A stretch of DNA of 64,000 bases, from contig NC_081412.1 of assembly GCF_030272615.1 (NCBI RefSeq), positions 141,336,747-141,400,746 of the forward strand, given 5' to 3'. The notes under the pieces are model-generated. The model ran no database searches. It saw only the letters and a list, made by a program, of their open reading frames with translations, and had not been told where the DNA came from. Origin of the DNA: Cryptomeria japonica. Lineage: Eukaryota > Streptophyta > Pinopsida > Cupressales > Cupressaceae. Shown one piece after another: positions 34,479-47,000 of this stretch. Position 1 is the first letter of the stretch; each line of letters opens with the position of its first letter. The translations under genes were made by a program, and so were the position numbers.

Positions 34479-35618
34479 TGATGAATACTAAGAGGGGGGG
34501 CGTGAACTAGTATACCAAAAATTACTGTACTTAAGCACCTTAACAGTCTAGCAGTAAATTGGTAAAACAGTTTAACAAACAAACTGGTTAACACACATGC
34601 AAACCAAATAGAAAATAAGGCATTCACCCATAGGAGCAATAATGCCATAACACAAGATATTTTGACATGGAAACCCAAATGGGAAAAACCATGGTGAGAT
34701 GAAAATCACAAGTAACTATCTACAGAATAGGAACTAGACCGGTTAAGGTCATACAATGTTCTTTACCAGAACAGATCCTGTTAGGAATCTCAATCTCTAT
34801 TAGGAGATAAGTCCGATTAAAGAATACCTTTCTAGAGCATTTTAGATCCACAAATGTGAACCACCTTGTTAGAGGATTTACAAAAGGCTTTTTGGGCCTA
34901 CCCGGTTAAGGGCTTTAGATTTGTTGAAGATGTGAGTAATCAACAAGTGAGTGATCTAGCAAATAGCACAGATTGCTTGGTTAGATCCTTGATAGCTCAT
35001 TCCTAATGCATTCCAGCATTACTTCAATCTTCAACATGTTCACACTCTGCCTTCTCTCACAAACCTCAACTTCTCTTCTATGATTGCACTTACAAAAACT
35101 CATCAACCACCTTAAACCCTAGCAACTTTTTAAAACCCTAGACATGATGTTCTTATAAAGGAATCTGATTCAGTAGGATTACAATACAATTTCCTAGGTT
35201 CAATGCATCTAGAAACTTTCGGTAACATGACACAAATGCACCGTCAAAGTGTCAGCATCGCCAAACAATCAGTGTATGGTAACTCATCACAAAATGTCAA
35301 TTGGTAACTCATCACTGAGTATTACCGGTTCAAACAAAATACCGGTTAAGCAAAATACCGGTTGCCGGTTTGACAAAATGAAGACTAGGAAATATGAGTT
35401 GTGCCGCTTCGTTCCTTTGTACCACTTGAGATCCTTGAACCTCTTGGGGTCTTCATACCACTTGAGACCGGTAAACACTTTCTGCAAAACACTGATAGTC
35501 TAAAGACTATAATACATCATACCAGTTGAGCTTTAACTCATACATACAAAAAGGGATCTCAAAGCAAGTGTGTGTCCATCAATGACAATCACAATATTAA
35601 TCATCAAAAATGCCAACA
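34479..35618 (-). repeat. F 5' LTR
   Basis: Plus strand tgatgaatactaagaggggggg to catcaaaaatgccaaca. It matches 28062-29210 with scattered substitutions and small indels. The D gag resumes directly after it. Confidence 0.93.
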
Positions 35619-35623
35619 TTAAT

Positions 35624-37030
35624 GAGGATTTCTAAGTTTTGAATTAGAAGATCTCTTGTGCTAGTTCATCTGGGAAGGATATGAATAGTTCTAATGTTAA
35701 GATGGATTCTGTACCAAGAACTGTAGATGAAAATATTAGTTTGATTCATATTGATCAAGTTAATATATCTAATTCTAAAGAGATGTTCCCTAATGAAGAT
35801 AAGGTATCCCAAGAAATTGAGGCTCTCAATAGAAGAGTTCATCACTTGATCTCCCTAAGAGCACAAAAGGAAGCAAATAAACAAAAAGAAGTTAAAGCTA
35901 AATTGATTGAGAGAGATAGGATTTTAAGATAGATTGCTGATCTTGGATTGTTCACCCAAGAGAAAACTAAGAGTGAGGATGAAGGTCTAGTCAAAAGAGA
36001 AAATCTGACTGCCAAGACCAACCCTGCACACAAATTTGTTGTGCAGCCTAGTAGGGAGGCCCTTAGTGACCCACAACCTGCTAGAAATAATGTTGACAAA
36101 GGAAAATAGAAGTGCATGGAAAATGGGTCTAGGTCTAAGAATACAACAAAAATATCTCATTAGTTGTCTGCACATGAGAGAGAGATAGACAGGATCAGGA
36201 AAGAGAAGGAAGATTTGCAAAGGGAATTGGAGAAAGATGAATTAGAAGTAGCCAATTAAGAGGTTAAAAGAAAAATTAACTATCTAAAGGCTCCTCCCAT
36301 AATATTTCCTTCAACAGACCCAAATAAGCTTTTACCTCAGCATGCCTCATTCCCTCCGTTTAAAATTTAGTCAACTCTGTCTATGAGTATTGTTCTAGTT
36401 AGTTAACTCCCTATTACCAATCAAAGTAACCAAGTTCCTCCAACTCATGGTCTTAATATGAGAATGAATATGGGTAATAACCCTACTGGTAACCATTTTT
36501 AGAGAAGACCCATTAATTTGGAGTTATACAGACATCTTTTCTTTGAGGGAATCCTAGGGTATCCTAACCATGTTCCTACCAAATTAAGGGATAGGCTTCA
36601 CAAATTTGTTGGCAATAATGTTATAAGTGCAGAAGAGCACCTAAAATATATTGGTGACTTGATAAATGACTATGAGATTGTAGATGAAGATGTCATCATG
36701 AAATTATTTGCACAGTCCTTGGTGGATGATGAAAGGGATTGGTACAGAGGTCTACTTGTAAATAGCATTGGTTCTTGGGAGGACTTTAAGAATTGCTTCC
36801 AAGAGAAATATGGTGATAAAACAAATGTGAGCTTTATGTTCAATGAGTTCAATAACATTAGGAAGTTCGATAATGAAATTGTCATAGATTTCAATGCAAG
36901 ATTTTAGAAAGCAATGCATAGGCTTTACCAAGTGATGAGACTAGATGATAATATGTGTCTGAACACTTATTATAATGCTTTTGATTCTATAAAATGGCTT
37001 ACATTCTGAAGGATAAAAATCAACATAGTC
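35624..37030 (+). pseudogene. D gag, main part
   Basis: Continues the gag frame begun at 27807. A charged N-terminal region (EIEALNRRVHHLISLRAQ, EREIDRIRKEKEDLQREL) probably forms a coiled coil. The capsid domain spans about 36518-36910 (YIGDLINDYEIVDEDVIMK, RDWYRGLLVNSIGSW, FKNCFQEKYGDK), the classic gypsy gag pattern of W-x-(2)-L...W..F...F. In-frame stops occur repeatedly (for example 35930, 36108, 36162, 36257, 36905). Confidence 0.85.
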
Positions 37031-38550
37031 TGAGAGATGCTTTTAGAATTTCCATCAATGTGGAAAGTAATATGAGAGCATCTCGAAAGGTGGGAAGGAG
37101 GACTAATGGAAGGTTATGGCAAGAATCAAAACAATAGCCTAATAAAGTTGCCAAGGAGGAAGACAAAATAGAAAAGTTAATGACTGCTATGAAAGATCTT
37201 ACTGCTAAGGTAAGTAAGAATGATAAACCTCATTATAATTGGCAAGATAGGCCTCCCAGATTACTTGATATGTCATACAACACTACTTGGAAGGATGGCA
37301 AACCTTAGAATGATAAGTTAAAGAACACTCAAAACCAGGACACCCTAGATCCTTTGAAAGGAGGAAATGAACACAATATGGAAAATACTCCTTGGTGCAT
37401 GGCCTTTGATGGGCCACATTATCCTCATCAATGTGTTGTAGCTCAAGCTCTTGAAGAATCCATGAGAAAGGAGGGTGAGCCTAATATCAACATGTTCGAC
37501 ACTATTTTTGAAAGTGATAACGAGTCTTCACAAAGTGAACCTAGTGAGTGTGATGTGCTAAATTATAATAAATGTTGTCAAGGGCAACTGAAACTTGATT
37601 GGCATCCCACTTTAAATGTGGTAACCATTTAACATGAAGAAGTTCATCGTAGAAGACCTAGTGATGAAGAGGTAAAAGTTCTTACCAAGGCTGCCATAGC
37701 CAATGAAAAGCACAACTACAATCTGAGAAGTAGTAAAAGGGATGGAGATCAGGGTGAACCTGGCTCCTTGTTTATGAAAGAAGTATCTCAGAAAAAGATA
37801 GCAAGTAATAGCACCCTACCTCAAGATGGTCATGCAAAAAGTGACCAATCCAAAGATATAGCCAAGAGTGCAGATAATAATACTATTGGTGATTTACAAG
37901 GGATTGCTACAGCTAAAAGGGCAAGTCAGCCTAAAGCAGAAAAGGCCAAAATTAATACTGAGCCAATTAATAGTTCTACTTTTGATATGACTTGGGCTCT
38001 GACCCAAATGAAGGTTATAGTCCCTTTGGAAGAACAGTTAAAAATAAAGGAACATAGAGAAGCTTCTCTCTCTTTATTTTCTAATATATTAGATAATAGT
38101 GCAGCTTTGCCTATAGGTACGATGAAGGATGAAAAGGATCATGAGCTACAAACCCTAGAAGTATATGTCAGAACAACTATTACACAAGAACCTTCACAGG
38201 TTGATCCTTTTTATGTAACTTTTTTAGTGAATAATAGGTTAATTAAGAACTATGTGATAGACTCCAGTGCTGCTGCAAATGTGATGCCATATGCTATCAT
38301 GAAGGAGTTGGGATTATCAATAAGTACTGTTTATGGGAAGTGCTATGCTATGGATAATAGAGAAGTACCCGTGATAGGTACCATGAAGGATGTGGAGGTA
38401 AAGATAGCAACATATAAGATGGATGTCATAGTAACTAATACAAAACCTCATTATGGCATGCTATTATCTAGACAATGGGTTGCAGCCATGGGGGGAAATG
38501 TTCAGTTAGATCTTTCATGGTACAATACCAATAAATGGAAGCCATGTTAA
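37031..38550 (+). pseudogene. D gag C-terminus and aspartic protease
   Basis: 37354-37632 carries WCMAFDGPHYPHQCVVAQAL, a Cys/His motif of the Tat gag end. 37768-38550 (260 codons open) contains the protease: NYVIDSSAAANVMPYAIM at about 38245-38300, where the family has Asp-Ser-Gly, so the Gly is Ser here; and PHYGMLLSRQWVAAMGG at about 38445-38500, the C-terminal motif. It would process the polyprotein. Confidence 0.85.
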
Positions 38551-39396
38551 GCTATATAGAGAACCATGTGCTCCTAGGGTAATTGAGAAGATAGACCCTA
38601 ATATGTTGAATTGTATGATTGATGTGGATCTTGATAACTTCAGAGTACAACCAATTCTACCTTAGTTGAAAAATACTGATCTTATTATTGGTGAATTGGA
38701 ATCTTAGCAACAAGGTTTATGGTATATGTACTTTGATGGAGCTTTGTCTAAGGAAGGATTCAGAGTAGGAGTTCTTTTTGAGTCCCCATCAGGTATGACT
38801 TTCAAATACTCTTTTCTGTTAGCTTTCCAATGTACAAATAACACTACTAAATATGAAGCCTTGTTATTGGGGCTTGAAGTTGCTAAAAGGCATGGAATTC
38901 AGTTGTTAAGAGTATTGGGGGATTCATAGTTGGTTGTTTCTTAGGTAAGGTCTAAGTATGCATCCAAAAATGATCATTTGAAAATATATAAACATGTTGT
39001 TTGGGATGTGATTGAGCATTTTTGTGCATTTTCTATTAACTAGATAGAAAGATCAAAGAACATCATGGCTGATTTCTTAGCTAATGTTGCATTAAAAAAT
39101 GATCATGTAACATTAACCGGTATATCTACAGTTGAGATAAATGCTAGGCCTACTATTCCTGATAATATATATAATTGCAAAGTGTTTGCGGATGATGAAG
39201 ATATTCTCATATTCAGACAATGCATTGATAACTACGATGGACAGAAAATTGATTGCAATGCATTAGTAGAAGTGGTGGAAGATAGAGAAACAATGTTTGG
39301 AAATGACATGGTGCAGTTGGAAACCAAAAAAATCCCCAAAGAATTAGTAGAATTGGAAGGTATGTTCAGTCACAGTGATAGTCATTTGCATCAATA
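38551..39396 (+). pseudogene. D archaeal-type RNase H (aRNH), placed before RT
   Basis: WYMYFDGALSKEGFRVGVLF (about 38716), NTTKYEALLLGLEVAKRHG and VLGDS (to 38929) hold the catalytic Asp, Glu and Asp, and NIMADFLANVAL (39060-39090) the fourth residue. This is the second RNase H of the Tat lineage, resembling the one in G at about 52500-52830. Here it lies between protease and RT, not after the gypsy RNase H. Stops interrupt it at 38642, 38706, 38927 and 38942. Confidence 0.88.
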
Positions 39397-40497
39397 GTCA
39401 ACCACCAAGTTAGATGAATTGGAGGGAGTGAACTTAGGGACATAATCATCCCATAAGTTGGTGTATATTGGGAGGAACTTGTCTCCTCACATTAAATCTA
39501 ACCTTATTAATTTATTAAGGAAGTATAAACATGTTTTTACTTGGTCTTATGAAGACCTAAAGGCATATAGACAAGATCTATTTCAGCATGAAGTCCCTTT
39601 GCTTCCAGATGCTAAGCCTTTTCAATAAAAAGCAAAGACCTATCAACCCCCTTTTGGAAATCAAAATGCAACAAGAGTCAACTAAGTTGAGGGAAGGGGG
39701 GATCATTAAGCTTATAAGACATTCATCATTAGTTTCTAATTTAGTCCGAGTTAGAAAGAAGAATGGGGACATAAGGCTTTGTGATGATTTCAGGAATTGG
39801 AATGTTGCTTCTTTGAAAGACAACTATTCTTCCCCCAATATGGAGGCAATGTTGCAAAGAGTAACTACTTGTGACCTGTTGTCCATGATGGATGGGTTCT
39901 CAGGATATAATCAGGTGTTAGTGAAAGAGTTTGAACAGTTCAAGACTGCTTTTACCACCCCTTGGGGGACGTATGTATATGTAAGGATGCCTTTTAGTTT
40001 AAAAAATGTTGGAGCTACTTTTCAGAGAGCAATGGATGTAGCTTTCAAATAATTTATCAACATTATCATGGTTGTATACTAGGACAATTTAACATATTTC
40101 TCCAAAAGGGCAGATGACCATTGCGGGCACCTAGAAAAAGTTTTCAACAAAGCTCTAGAGTTTGGTGTTTCTTTAAATCCAAAAAAGTGTCATTTTGTAG
40201 TCACTGAAGGAAAGTTGCTTGGGCATATTGTCTCCAAGGAAGGGGTTAGAATAGACCCTAAAAGGATTGAAGCCATAAACAATGTACCCAAGCCAAAGAA
40301 TGTTAAAGGCATTCAAACTTTTTTGGGCAAGGTGAATTTTGTTAGAAGGTTCATTGCCAACTTTGCTGAAATAGTCAAGCCTATTGTTAGGTTGCTTAAG
40401 AAAGATACAAAGTTTTATTGGGATGAAGAAGCTATAAAGGCTTTTGGTGAAAATAAAAGGGATATTTGGGAGGCACCAGTATTGAAGTATCCTAATT
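39397..40497 (+). pseudogene. D reverse transcriptase
   Basis: The N-terminal lead-in HKLVYIGRNLSPHIK...YKHVFTWSYEDL (39455-39560) precedes RT. 39588-40052 has VRKKNGDIRLCDDFRNWN, SMMDGFSGYNQV (catalytic Asp of motif A) and MPFSLKNVGATFQRAMD. The YxDD box at 40077-40088 reads Tyr-stop-Asp-Asn, so one catalytic Asp and the reading frame are both lost. The thumb continues with LNPKKCHFVVTEGKLLGHI and RIDPKRIEAINNVPKP, to VNFVRRFIANFAEIVKP. A frame change lies between 40090 and 40215. Confidence 0.93.
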
Positions 40498-40860
40498 AAA
40501 GTAAGCCCTTTTCATTGTTTTCTTTTGCTTCTTATCATACAGTGGCTGCAGTCCTTCTTCAAAAGGATGTTGAAGGATATGAACACCCTATTGGTTTTTA
40601 TAGTAAATCTCTACAAGTTGTAGAGCTGAAATATGAAATCATGGAGAAGCAAGCATATGTTTTGGTTAAAGCTATAAAAGAATTTAGGCCATATCTTGTG
40701 AATGTAGTTGCTTACGTCCCACATGTGGCTGTCAAGGACATCTTATCTCAATCTGAGGTCACTGGCAAAAGGTGCAGATGGATAACCAAAATTCAATAGT
40801 TTGATCTAGAGATTAAGATTACTAAATTGGTCAGAGGGTTAGGTCTTGCTATGTTAATGG
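40498..40860 (+). pseudogene. D gypsy RNase H
   Basis: FSFASYHTVAAVLLQKD (the usual first Asp is replaced, reading FAS), GFYSKSLQVVELKYEIMEKQ and VLVKAIKEFRPYL are the normal gypsy RNase H blocks fused to RT. The catalytic Glu is in the LKYEIMEK block. Stop codons lie at 40497 and 40797. Confidence 0.85.
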
Positions 40861-42207
40861 CTGAATCAAATCTCCTTGATGTTGAAGTTAACAATGTTGA
40901 AATTGAGAATATCTTGGTCACAAGTATCGAGACACAGCCCTGGTACTCAGTGATAGTACATTTTTTAAGGGATGAAACATACTCAGAGGGAATGACTCCA
41001 AACCAGAGAAGGACATTGAAACTAAAGTCTCAAAAGTATGTCCTTATTCAGGGTGATCTATATTGGTGAAATAGAGATGGGGCATTATTGATGTGCTTAG
41101 ATAAATCCCAAGCTAGAAGGATGCTAACTGAAATGCATAATAGAGTATGTGGAGGCCACTACTCTGCCTAGACCACAACTGGCAAGATAGTCTGGGTTGG
41201 ATACTATTGGCCTACTTTGTTCAAAGATGCCCATGAGCATGTCCGGAGGTGTGACCCATGTCAAAAAATTTCTTCCAAGTTAAAGTATGAAGGAGCTTTG
41301 CCCCTTAACCCAGTTATAGTAGAAGCCCCTTTTGTCCAGTGGGGTATTGATTTTATGGGGGAAATAGTTGAGAAGTCAGGAAGAGGTCACAGATGGATCA
41401 TAGTGGCCACTAATTACTTCACTAAGTGGATTGAGGCTATACCTACTAAAAGAGCCACTAGTAGAGTTGTCCTTGATTTCCTGATGGATAGTGTTATAAC
41501 AAGATTTGGTGTTCCTGTGAAACTGATAATGGATAATGCCATGAGCTTTAGATCAAAGGAATTCATTGAATTTTGTACCAGCCATGGAATAATTGTCTTA
41601 TTCTTCACCATACCATCCTCAAGGTAATGGACAAGAAGAACCCAACAATAAGAGACTTTTGAATATTATTAAGAAAATTCTTGAGGAGAACAAAAGGTCT
41701 TGGGATCAAAAACTAAAATTGGCCTTATGGGCAGACATGATTACTGCTAAGAAAGCAATTGGTGTATCACCATTTGAATTGGTTTATGGGACACAATCTA
41801 GGGTGCCAGTCAATAACCTTATTCCTATATACAAGTTCCTACAAGTTGAGGAGATGGAGTTGTCAGAACCCATGGAAGACAGAATGATTCAAATGGTGGA
41901 AGTGGAAGAAATCAAGACTTTGGCTCATAAAATGAATTTGAAGATTTAGTTGCAATCCAAGTATCTTTTTGACAAAAGAACCACATTAAGGAAGTTTCAA
42001 ATTGGTGACATGGTTCTTCAATGGAATGCAAGAGGGAAAGGTAAAGGAAAGCACAAAAAATTTGAGTCATTATGGATGGGCCCTTCTATTGTTTGTGATC
42101 TTAATGGAAAAGACTCATACTTTTTGCAGACAATGAATGGTGAGGTACAGGAATTTATAGTGTATGGACAATTCCTGAAGCATTACTTCTCTCAAGTCCA
42201 TGTATAG
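40861..42207 (+). pseudogene. D integrase
   Basis: HHCC zinc region: HNRVCGGHYSA...HEHVRRCDPCQK (about 41135-41270). Core: WGIDFMGEIVEKSGRG (first Asp), LIMDNAMSFRSKEF (second Asp) and QGNGQEEPNNKRLLN (Glu) give DDE at about 41345, 41530 and 41630. A frameshift at about 41600-41615 separates the second Asp from the Glu. The C-terminal part continues at 41593-42207 with SPFELVYGTQSRVPV and the GPSIVCDLNGKDSYFL chromatin-proximal fold. A stop at 41949 splits it; the final stop is 42205-42207. Confidence 0.92.
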
Positions 42208-42340
42208 TAGGTTGTAGTCTATATATATTTAGGTTTGTTTCTATTGGTTTTCGTTTGGCCTTGTTTCTTTTGGTCTATTCTCCAGAGTTTTATGTATTCT
42301 TGTGTTGATCTTGCAATCAACCATCCCCAATCAGAGCCAT
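42208..42340 (+). other. D 3' untranslated stretch
   Basis: Short T-rich spacer before the 3' LTR. No clear purine tract touches the LTR (ccaatcagagccat), so the PPT is degraded or unusual. Confidence 0.6.
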
Positions 42341-42659
42341 TGTTGTCACTATTTTGACTATTGGGTGATTTTGTTCTCTAATCTGCTAAAATATACAAAA
42401 TTGTGCTTAGTACTCCATTTTTCCTCTAAGGGTTATTGGTCTAAGGGTTTAAGGTTTTTGCAATTTACCCTTTTCTATCTTGAAATCCCTGCATTCTATT
42501 TCCTTGTTACTTTTTCCACTTAAGTGGAAGGGTCGGTCCATCGTGAGGAGAGGTTCCCCCTTTTATTTTTTCCTTAGGTAGGTCTTTAATAATGTTTTAA
42601 TTTTTTGCCTTCTCCTAAGTTTTTATTTCTTTGTTGGCCTTCGTAAAGATTGTGCAAGT

Positions 42660-43800
42660 TCTAATTGATCCAACAGTGCATGCGATCTCACAAAGGGAAA
42701 ATGCATGAAATTTACCTTTCACAAAGTGGCAAAAAGGTGGTGGGCCTGGGTAAAGTGGTCACAAGGAAGGCTAAAGGAAAAATATGTTCCAGTAGATCTA
42801 ACGGTCCACGTTGTTTCACGATGAAAAGATGGATGAGGTTTATCCTTCCCCAAGTAGCGAAAGATTGGTGGGCTCGACAGGTAAGCTAAAGAATGAGTTA
42901 AGAATCATGAATCATGTTCATGATCTAGCAGTCGGTGCTATTTCGCATTGAAAAGATGTGCAAAGTTTACCTTTTGCAAAGTAGCGAAAGGGCAGTGGGC
43001 CCAAAGAAAGGGTGGCTTGCAGGATAAAAGAAGGGCATCTCTGAGAAGATCCAACGGTGTATGTTGTTTCACAGCCTAAAGCAACATGAAGTTTACTCTT
43101 CATGAAATAGCGAAAAGGAGCTGGTGGTTACGTAGCAGATGAGGTGGCAATACAACTAGATGTCTAGCTAAGGCAAAAGGTGATTTGTCAGTAGGACACG
43201 TGGCTCTGAATGGATCATGAGGGGCCCGTTTGATTAAGTGGCAATATTGATGAAATCCATGGCTAGATAAGATACGTGGTAGTTCAGACGTGGAGACTAA
43301 TAGAGTTCTTGAGTGAATGAATGGCCAACACATGGGGGCTATTTTCCGAAAATTGGTAGGATAATTAGATTCCATGTAGAGGGCCCACTTTGAAGGTTAA
43401 AGGAGTTAAAATTTGCGCATCTCAAAATTGATCCAATGATGCATGTTGTTTCGCATGGTGAAGATGGAAGGTGATTAACATTTCTGAAAAAGCGAAAAAC
43501 ATTAGTGGTGATGGTTTCATGCAGTTAGTTAAATAGACTAGCGGTCACTGTGGAGAATAACGGTCGAGCGGATGGGAGAAGATTAAATGGTCAACGTTGT
43601 TTCACATGGAAAGATGCATGAGATTTATACTTCGTGAAACAACGAAAGGAAGGTGGGGCCCATTTCTAAGTAGGATGACCCAAGTAAGGTAAAGAACATG
43701 CATGTTTTTCAGGATCCGATGGATGCAGTTGTTTTGCTATGAAAAGATGCGAGGTTTTTATCTTTCATAAAACAACGAAAAGGCAAGACACTTAGAAAAT
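42660..43800 (+). repeat. ~127-bp tandem repeat array in D 3' LTR (uninterrupted)
   Basis: Unit starts (gatc-like) at 42667, 42795, 42922 and 43048, then 43430, 43581 and 43713. Spacings are 128, 127 and 126, then 382 (about three periods, two units decayed), then 151 and 132. Most units share tttcgcat/tttcacatg..aaagatg, then tttacctttcatgaaat, then agcgaaa, then gtgggcc. The tttcgc and gcgaaa ends can pair within each unit. Confidence 0.82.
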
Positions 43801-44092
43801 TCTTTGTGGTCCGTTGGAGCCATTTTTTGAATTCAATTGCGAATTGACTGCCGAAGCATGTGGCTTAATGTTTCTATTCAATGCTTAGTTTATGTAATAA
43901 GCTTCACATCAGCTAAAACCTTGGTATCATTTTGAAAAGTCTTGTAGAGGAAATGATGCATGGAGCAAATTTCTTTAGGCAACAAGTAAGTTCTGCATAT
44001 TGCTTGATAGTTACAGTTTGAATTGATATCACTGGGTGCTTGATTTCTCAAAGGTTTGTTTAAGTTCTAATTGAAATAACTGTAATTTCAAG

Positions 44093-47000
44093 ATGGCACC
44101 GCGAAGAGATTTCATAGGGAAGGTTAATTACCAGGAAAGAGCCATTTGTGATGACTTTTTAGAACATTTAACTATGTCTACTAATTTCGTAGCTAAAATG
44201 AAAGAATTAGTGCCCAAGGCTCCCCATCTAAGAATTGGCGATGGTTTGTATGACAAAGGGAACTGGTTAAGGGATTCATAGATAGGGATATCAGGTCTAG
44301 GACTCTTTAAAGTGGGATTTGGCTAGAGAAATTCCTCTGTTCCAATGATAGTATATGGGATTTAGATGTTGGAAAGCTCATAGTCCCTGGGGTTTTCATT
44401 GATGTGGACCTATTAACCCAAATTGCAAATAACTATGATCATGTTGCCAGGTGTGTTAGAAATGTAAATGGGGGATCTTTAATTGAGATAAATGATGATG
44501 AGTTTAGGAAAGTGTTCAAACTCGGTGAGGTGTCAAATTATTTAGAGCCCATCAATTTTGAAACACTTGCATGGGTCTATAATGTGCAGATAGATCACCT
44601 CAGGAGTGGCCCTTTGAAAGAATTTTTTGTAAAAATAAGGAGGACTGACTGTTGTAGGCCCTAGCACCATGGAACCCTTCTCTCTAAGTCTATTTACTTT
44701 GAGGGCTAAAGGGATGTATTGGTCCCTATGTCATATTTTTGGGGAAGATGCTAAAACAACCATGCCAACCCACTATATGCTCATGTTAGCATAGATTTTG
44801 AACCCATCTCTGGTAGTAACTTTTGACTTTGCACATTATCTCACTGATGCCATTCGTGAAGGGTTGATGGGGATAAAAAAATGCTAAGGTAGATAGATCT
44901 TTTGGATGGTATTCTCTTCTTATGCACATGTTTTTATTCAAAGGTGTTGATTATTTTGCTAGTGAAATGGACCTGATTAAGGAAAAGGATGATGAGGAGA
45001 TTCTTGTTCAATTATGGAGCACAATTTTGTCTTGGGATAGAGATAATGCAAGTTATTTGAAGTTTGATAGATGTTTTGCATCTAGGATTAGGATCCTCTT
45101 GTGCCCACAAAACCCTAGAATTCCTAAAGCTCTCCTTGAATTCCTTAGGCTAAAGGAATTTGCTCAGGATATTAAGATTGTTCACAACTAGGGTGATATA
45201 TACTTGTACCCTATCTCTACTGTGTTCAGATTTTATGGTTTCAGAGGAACTCCATATTTTCTCCCCTATCAAGTCCCATTGAAGATAGGAATTGCAAAGG
45301 TTCTAAGGCAAATGATAGGATCGCAAGAAGCAAAATTAACAAATAGGGGGAAAGGGACAATTTTCCCAACTGTCACCATTGCACATCAATTTGTAATCAC
45401 CAAGGGTGGTTGGAAACATTTTGATGATTTCTTTTAGCCATATAGGTTGTCTACTATAGTGTCAAGGTTTGCTAGCCCTGAAGACTTCTTTAATGGTATG
45501 TTCAAGAGGAGAGCCATATGTAAAGGAAGACCACACTAGTTCCATTTTCCAGAGGATTTGATCATAAATGAATTCAACCTAGATGAACAAGAATTGAGAA
45601 GGGAAAAATGGATAGAATATAAAAGGGCTCTTAATTTTATCCACCAATTTGATATTGGTTATGACCCTTTGTCTATTTTTACTCCCTTTTAGGAAAAGGC
45701 TAAATTCTTGATACTTTATTTTGAAGATTTAATGCAGACCTTAAAGCAGTAAAGGAAAGTTATATTGAAAAATGCTCCTGAAAAGGCTAAGTTGGTTCTA
45801 GCCAAGCCTACCTTTGCTAAGGCCATCCCTCCAAGTGAATATGTGATGCACAAGAGGCCAAAATATAGTGTGCTAGTGCCAATCAGAGGTGAGACTTCTA
45901 CTTCAAAGGGGAAAAGGGAAATAGAAGATGTGGTTGAAATCCAAGATTCCCCTAAAAGGCAAAGGGTGGGAAAAGAGGTACAAATAGGTGAGCCTTTATA
46001 CTCTCCATCCCAATCCCCAATCCATGTGGGAGATGAACATGTAGTGGCTGAGAAATTATTGTAGTTAGGAAGTCTTGGGGAGATTGCCTATACTTATGAA
46101 GAAGTACAAGAAGGGATGCTTGAAGAGCCACCAAGTGTTGAAATAGACTGGACTATAGAGGAGTTTAAAGGAAAAGAGTTAGACCCTGTCATCAAACAGG
46201 CCAGTGAGGAATTCCTAGCTAATAATAATTGTGTTACAATAGGATCTTTCATGTAATTTGTTTGGAGACAAAAGATAAAACAATTCAAAGCAAGATGTGA
46301 GAAGAGGAAAAATGAATAGCCCCACAAAGATGCATCTGCAGTGTAGGAAGAAGTAAAACAAGAAATGATGACATAATTCAAAACCATTTCTCCTAGGCAA
46401 GGGAGAAATGGTAGCAAAATTTGGTGTACTAATTCTCCCTAAGTGGGATATAGCAGATGCACTAGTGCTTGAAATAGTAAGAAAAGAAACAAAGCCCTTG
46501 GAAGGAGTGAAATTTAGCAAGGACCATGATGCTTTGGTCATGTGGTCTCTAAGGAGGGATGAGAGCAGAAAGAGGAAGGAAACTTCAGTGTCCAGCTACC
46601 TTGGAGGTATGATTGTGAAAAGAGTGTAGGATACATGGGTAGTAGAAGCTGCCAGCATAGTTTGGGAATTAGCAAAATTCAGTGTGGCAGTAGCCAAGAA
46701 GGAAGCCAAGGAAAAAGTTGATCTCTAGGTAAAATTAGAGACAATTATAAATACTTATAATGAGGCAAAAGGGGAGATATCCCACAGGGATAGTATCATC
46801 ACCAAATTGAAGAACCAATTAGAAGGGCAGTACCAAAAAGGTGAATCTTCTACTTTAATGAATGCCTCCTCTCCAGCAAAACCCCCATCCACCAGTCCAA
46901 TCATTGAATTTTCCCCTTCTCCTATGACTTCTGGTTTTCAATCAACTGAGACCATACAAGATGAAGTGGAAAAGTTGAAGCAAGCTCAGGCCCTATTTGC

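Larger units (their letters stand above)
28062..35618 (-). mobile_element. Element F: copia-type non-autonomous LTR element without pol
   Basis: LTRs at 28062-29210 and 34479-35618 (about 1.14 kb), iMet-type PBS at 34464-34476 and PPT at 29211-29225, read on the minus strand. Flanks ataat/ttaat agree at four of five bases. The 5.27 kb interior has a gag with several zinc knuckles and a long unknown ORF; I found no protease, integrase, RT or RNase H motif. Its LTR resembles that of C in block structure, so it was probably mobilised by copia enzymes supplied in trans. Confidence 0.88.
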
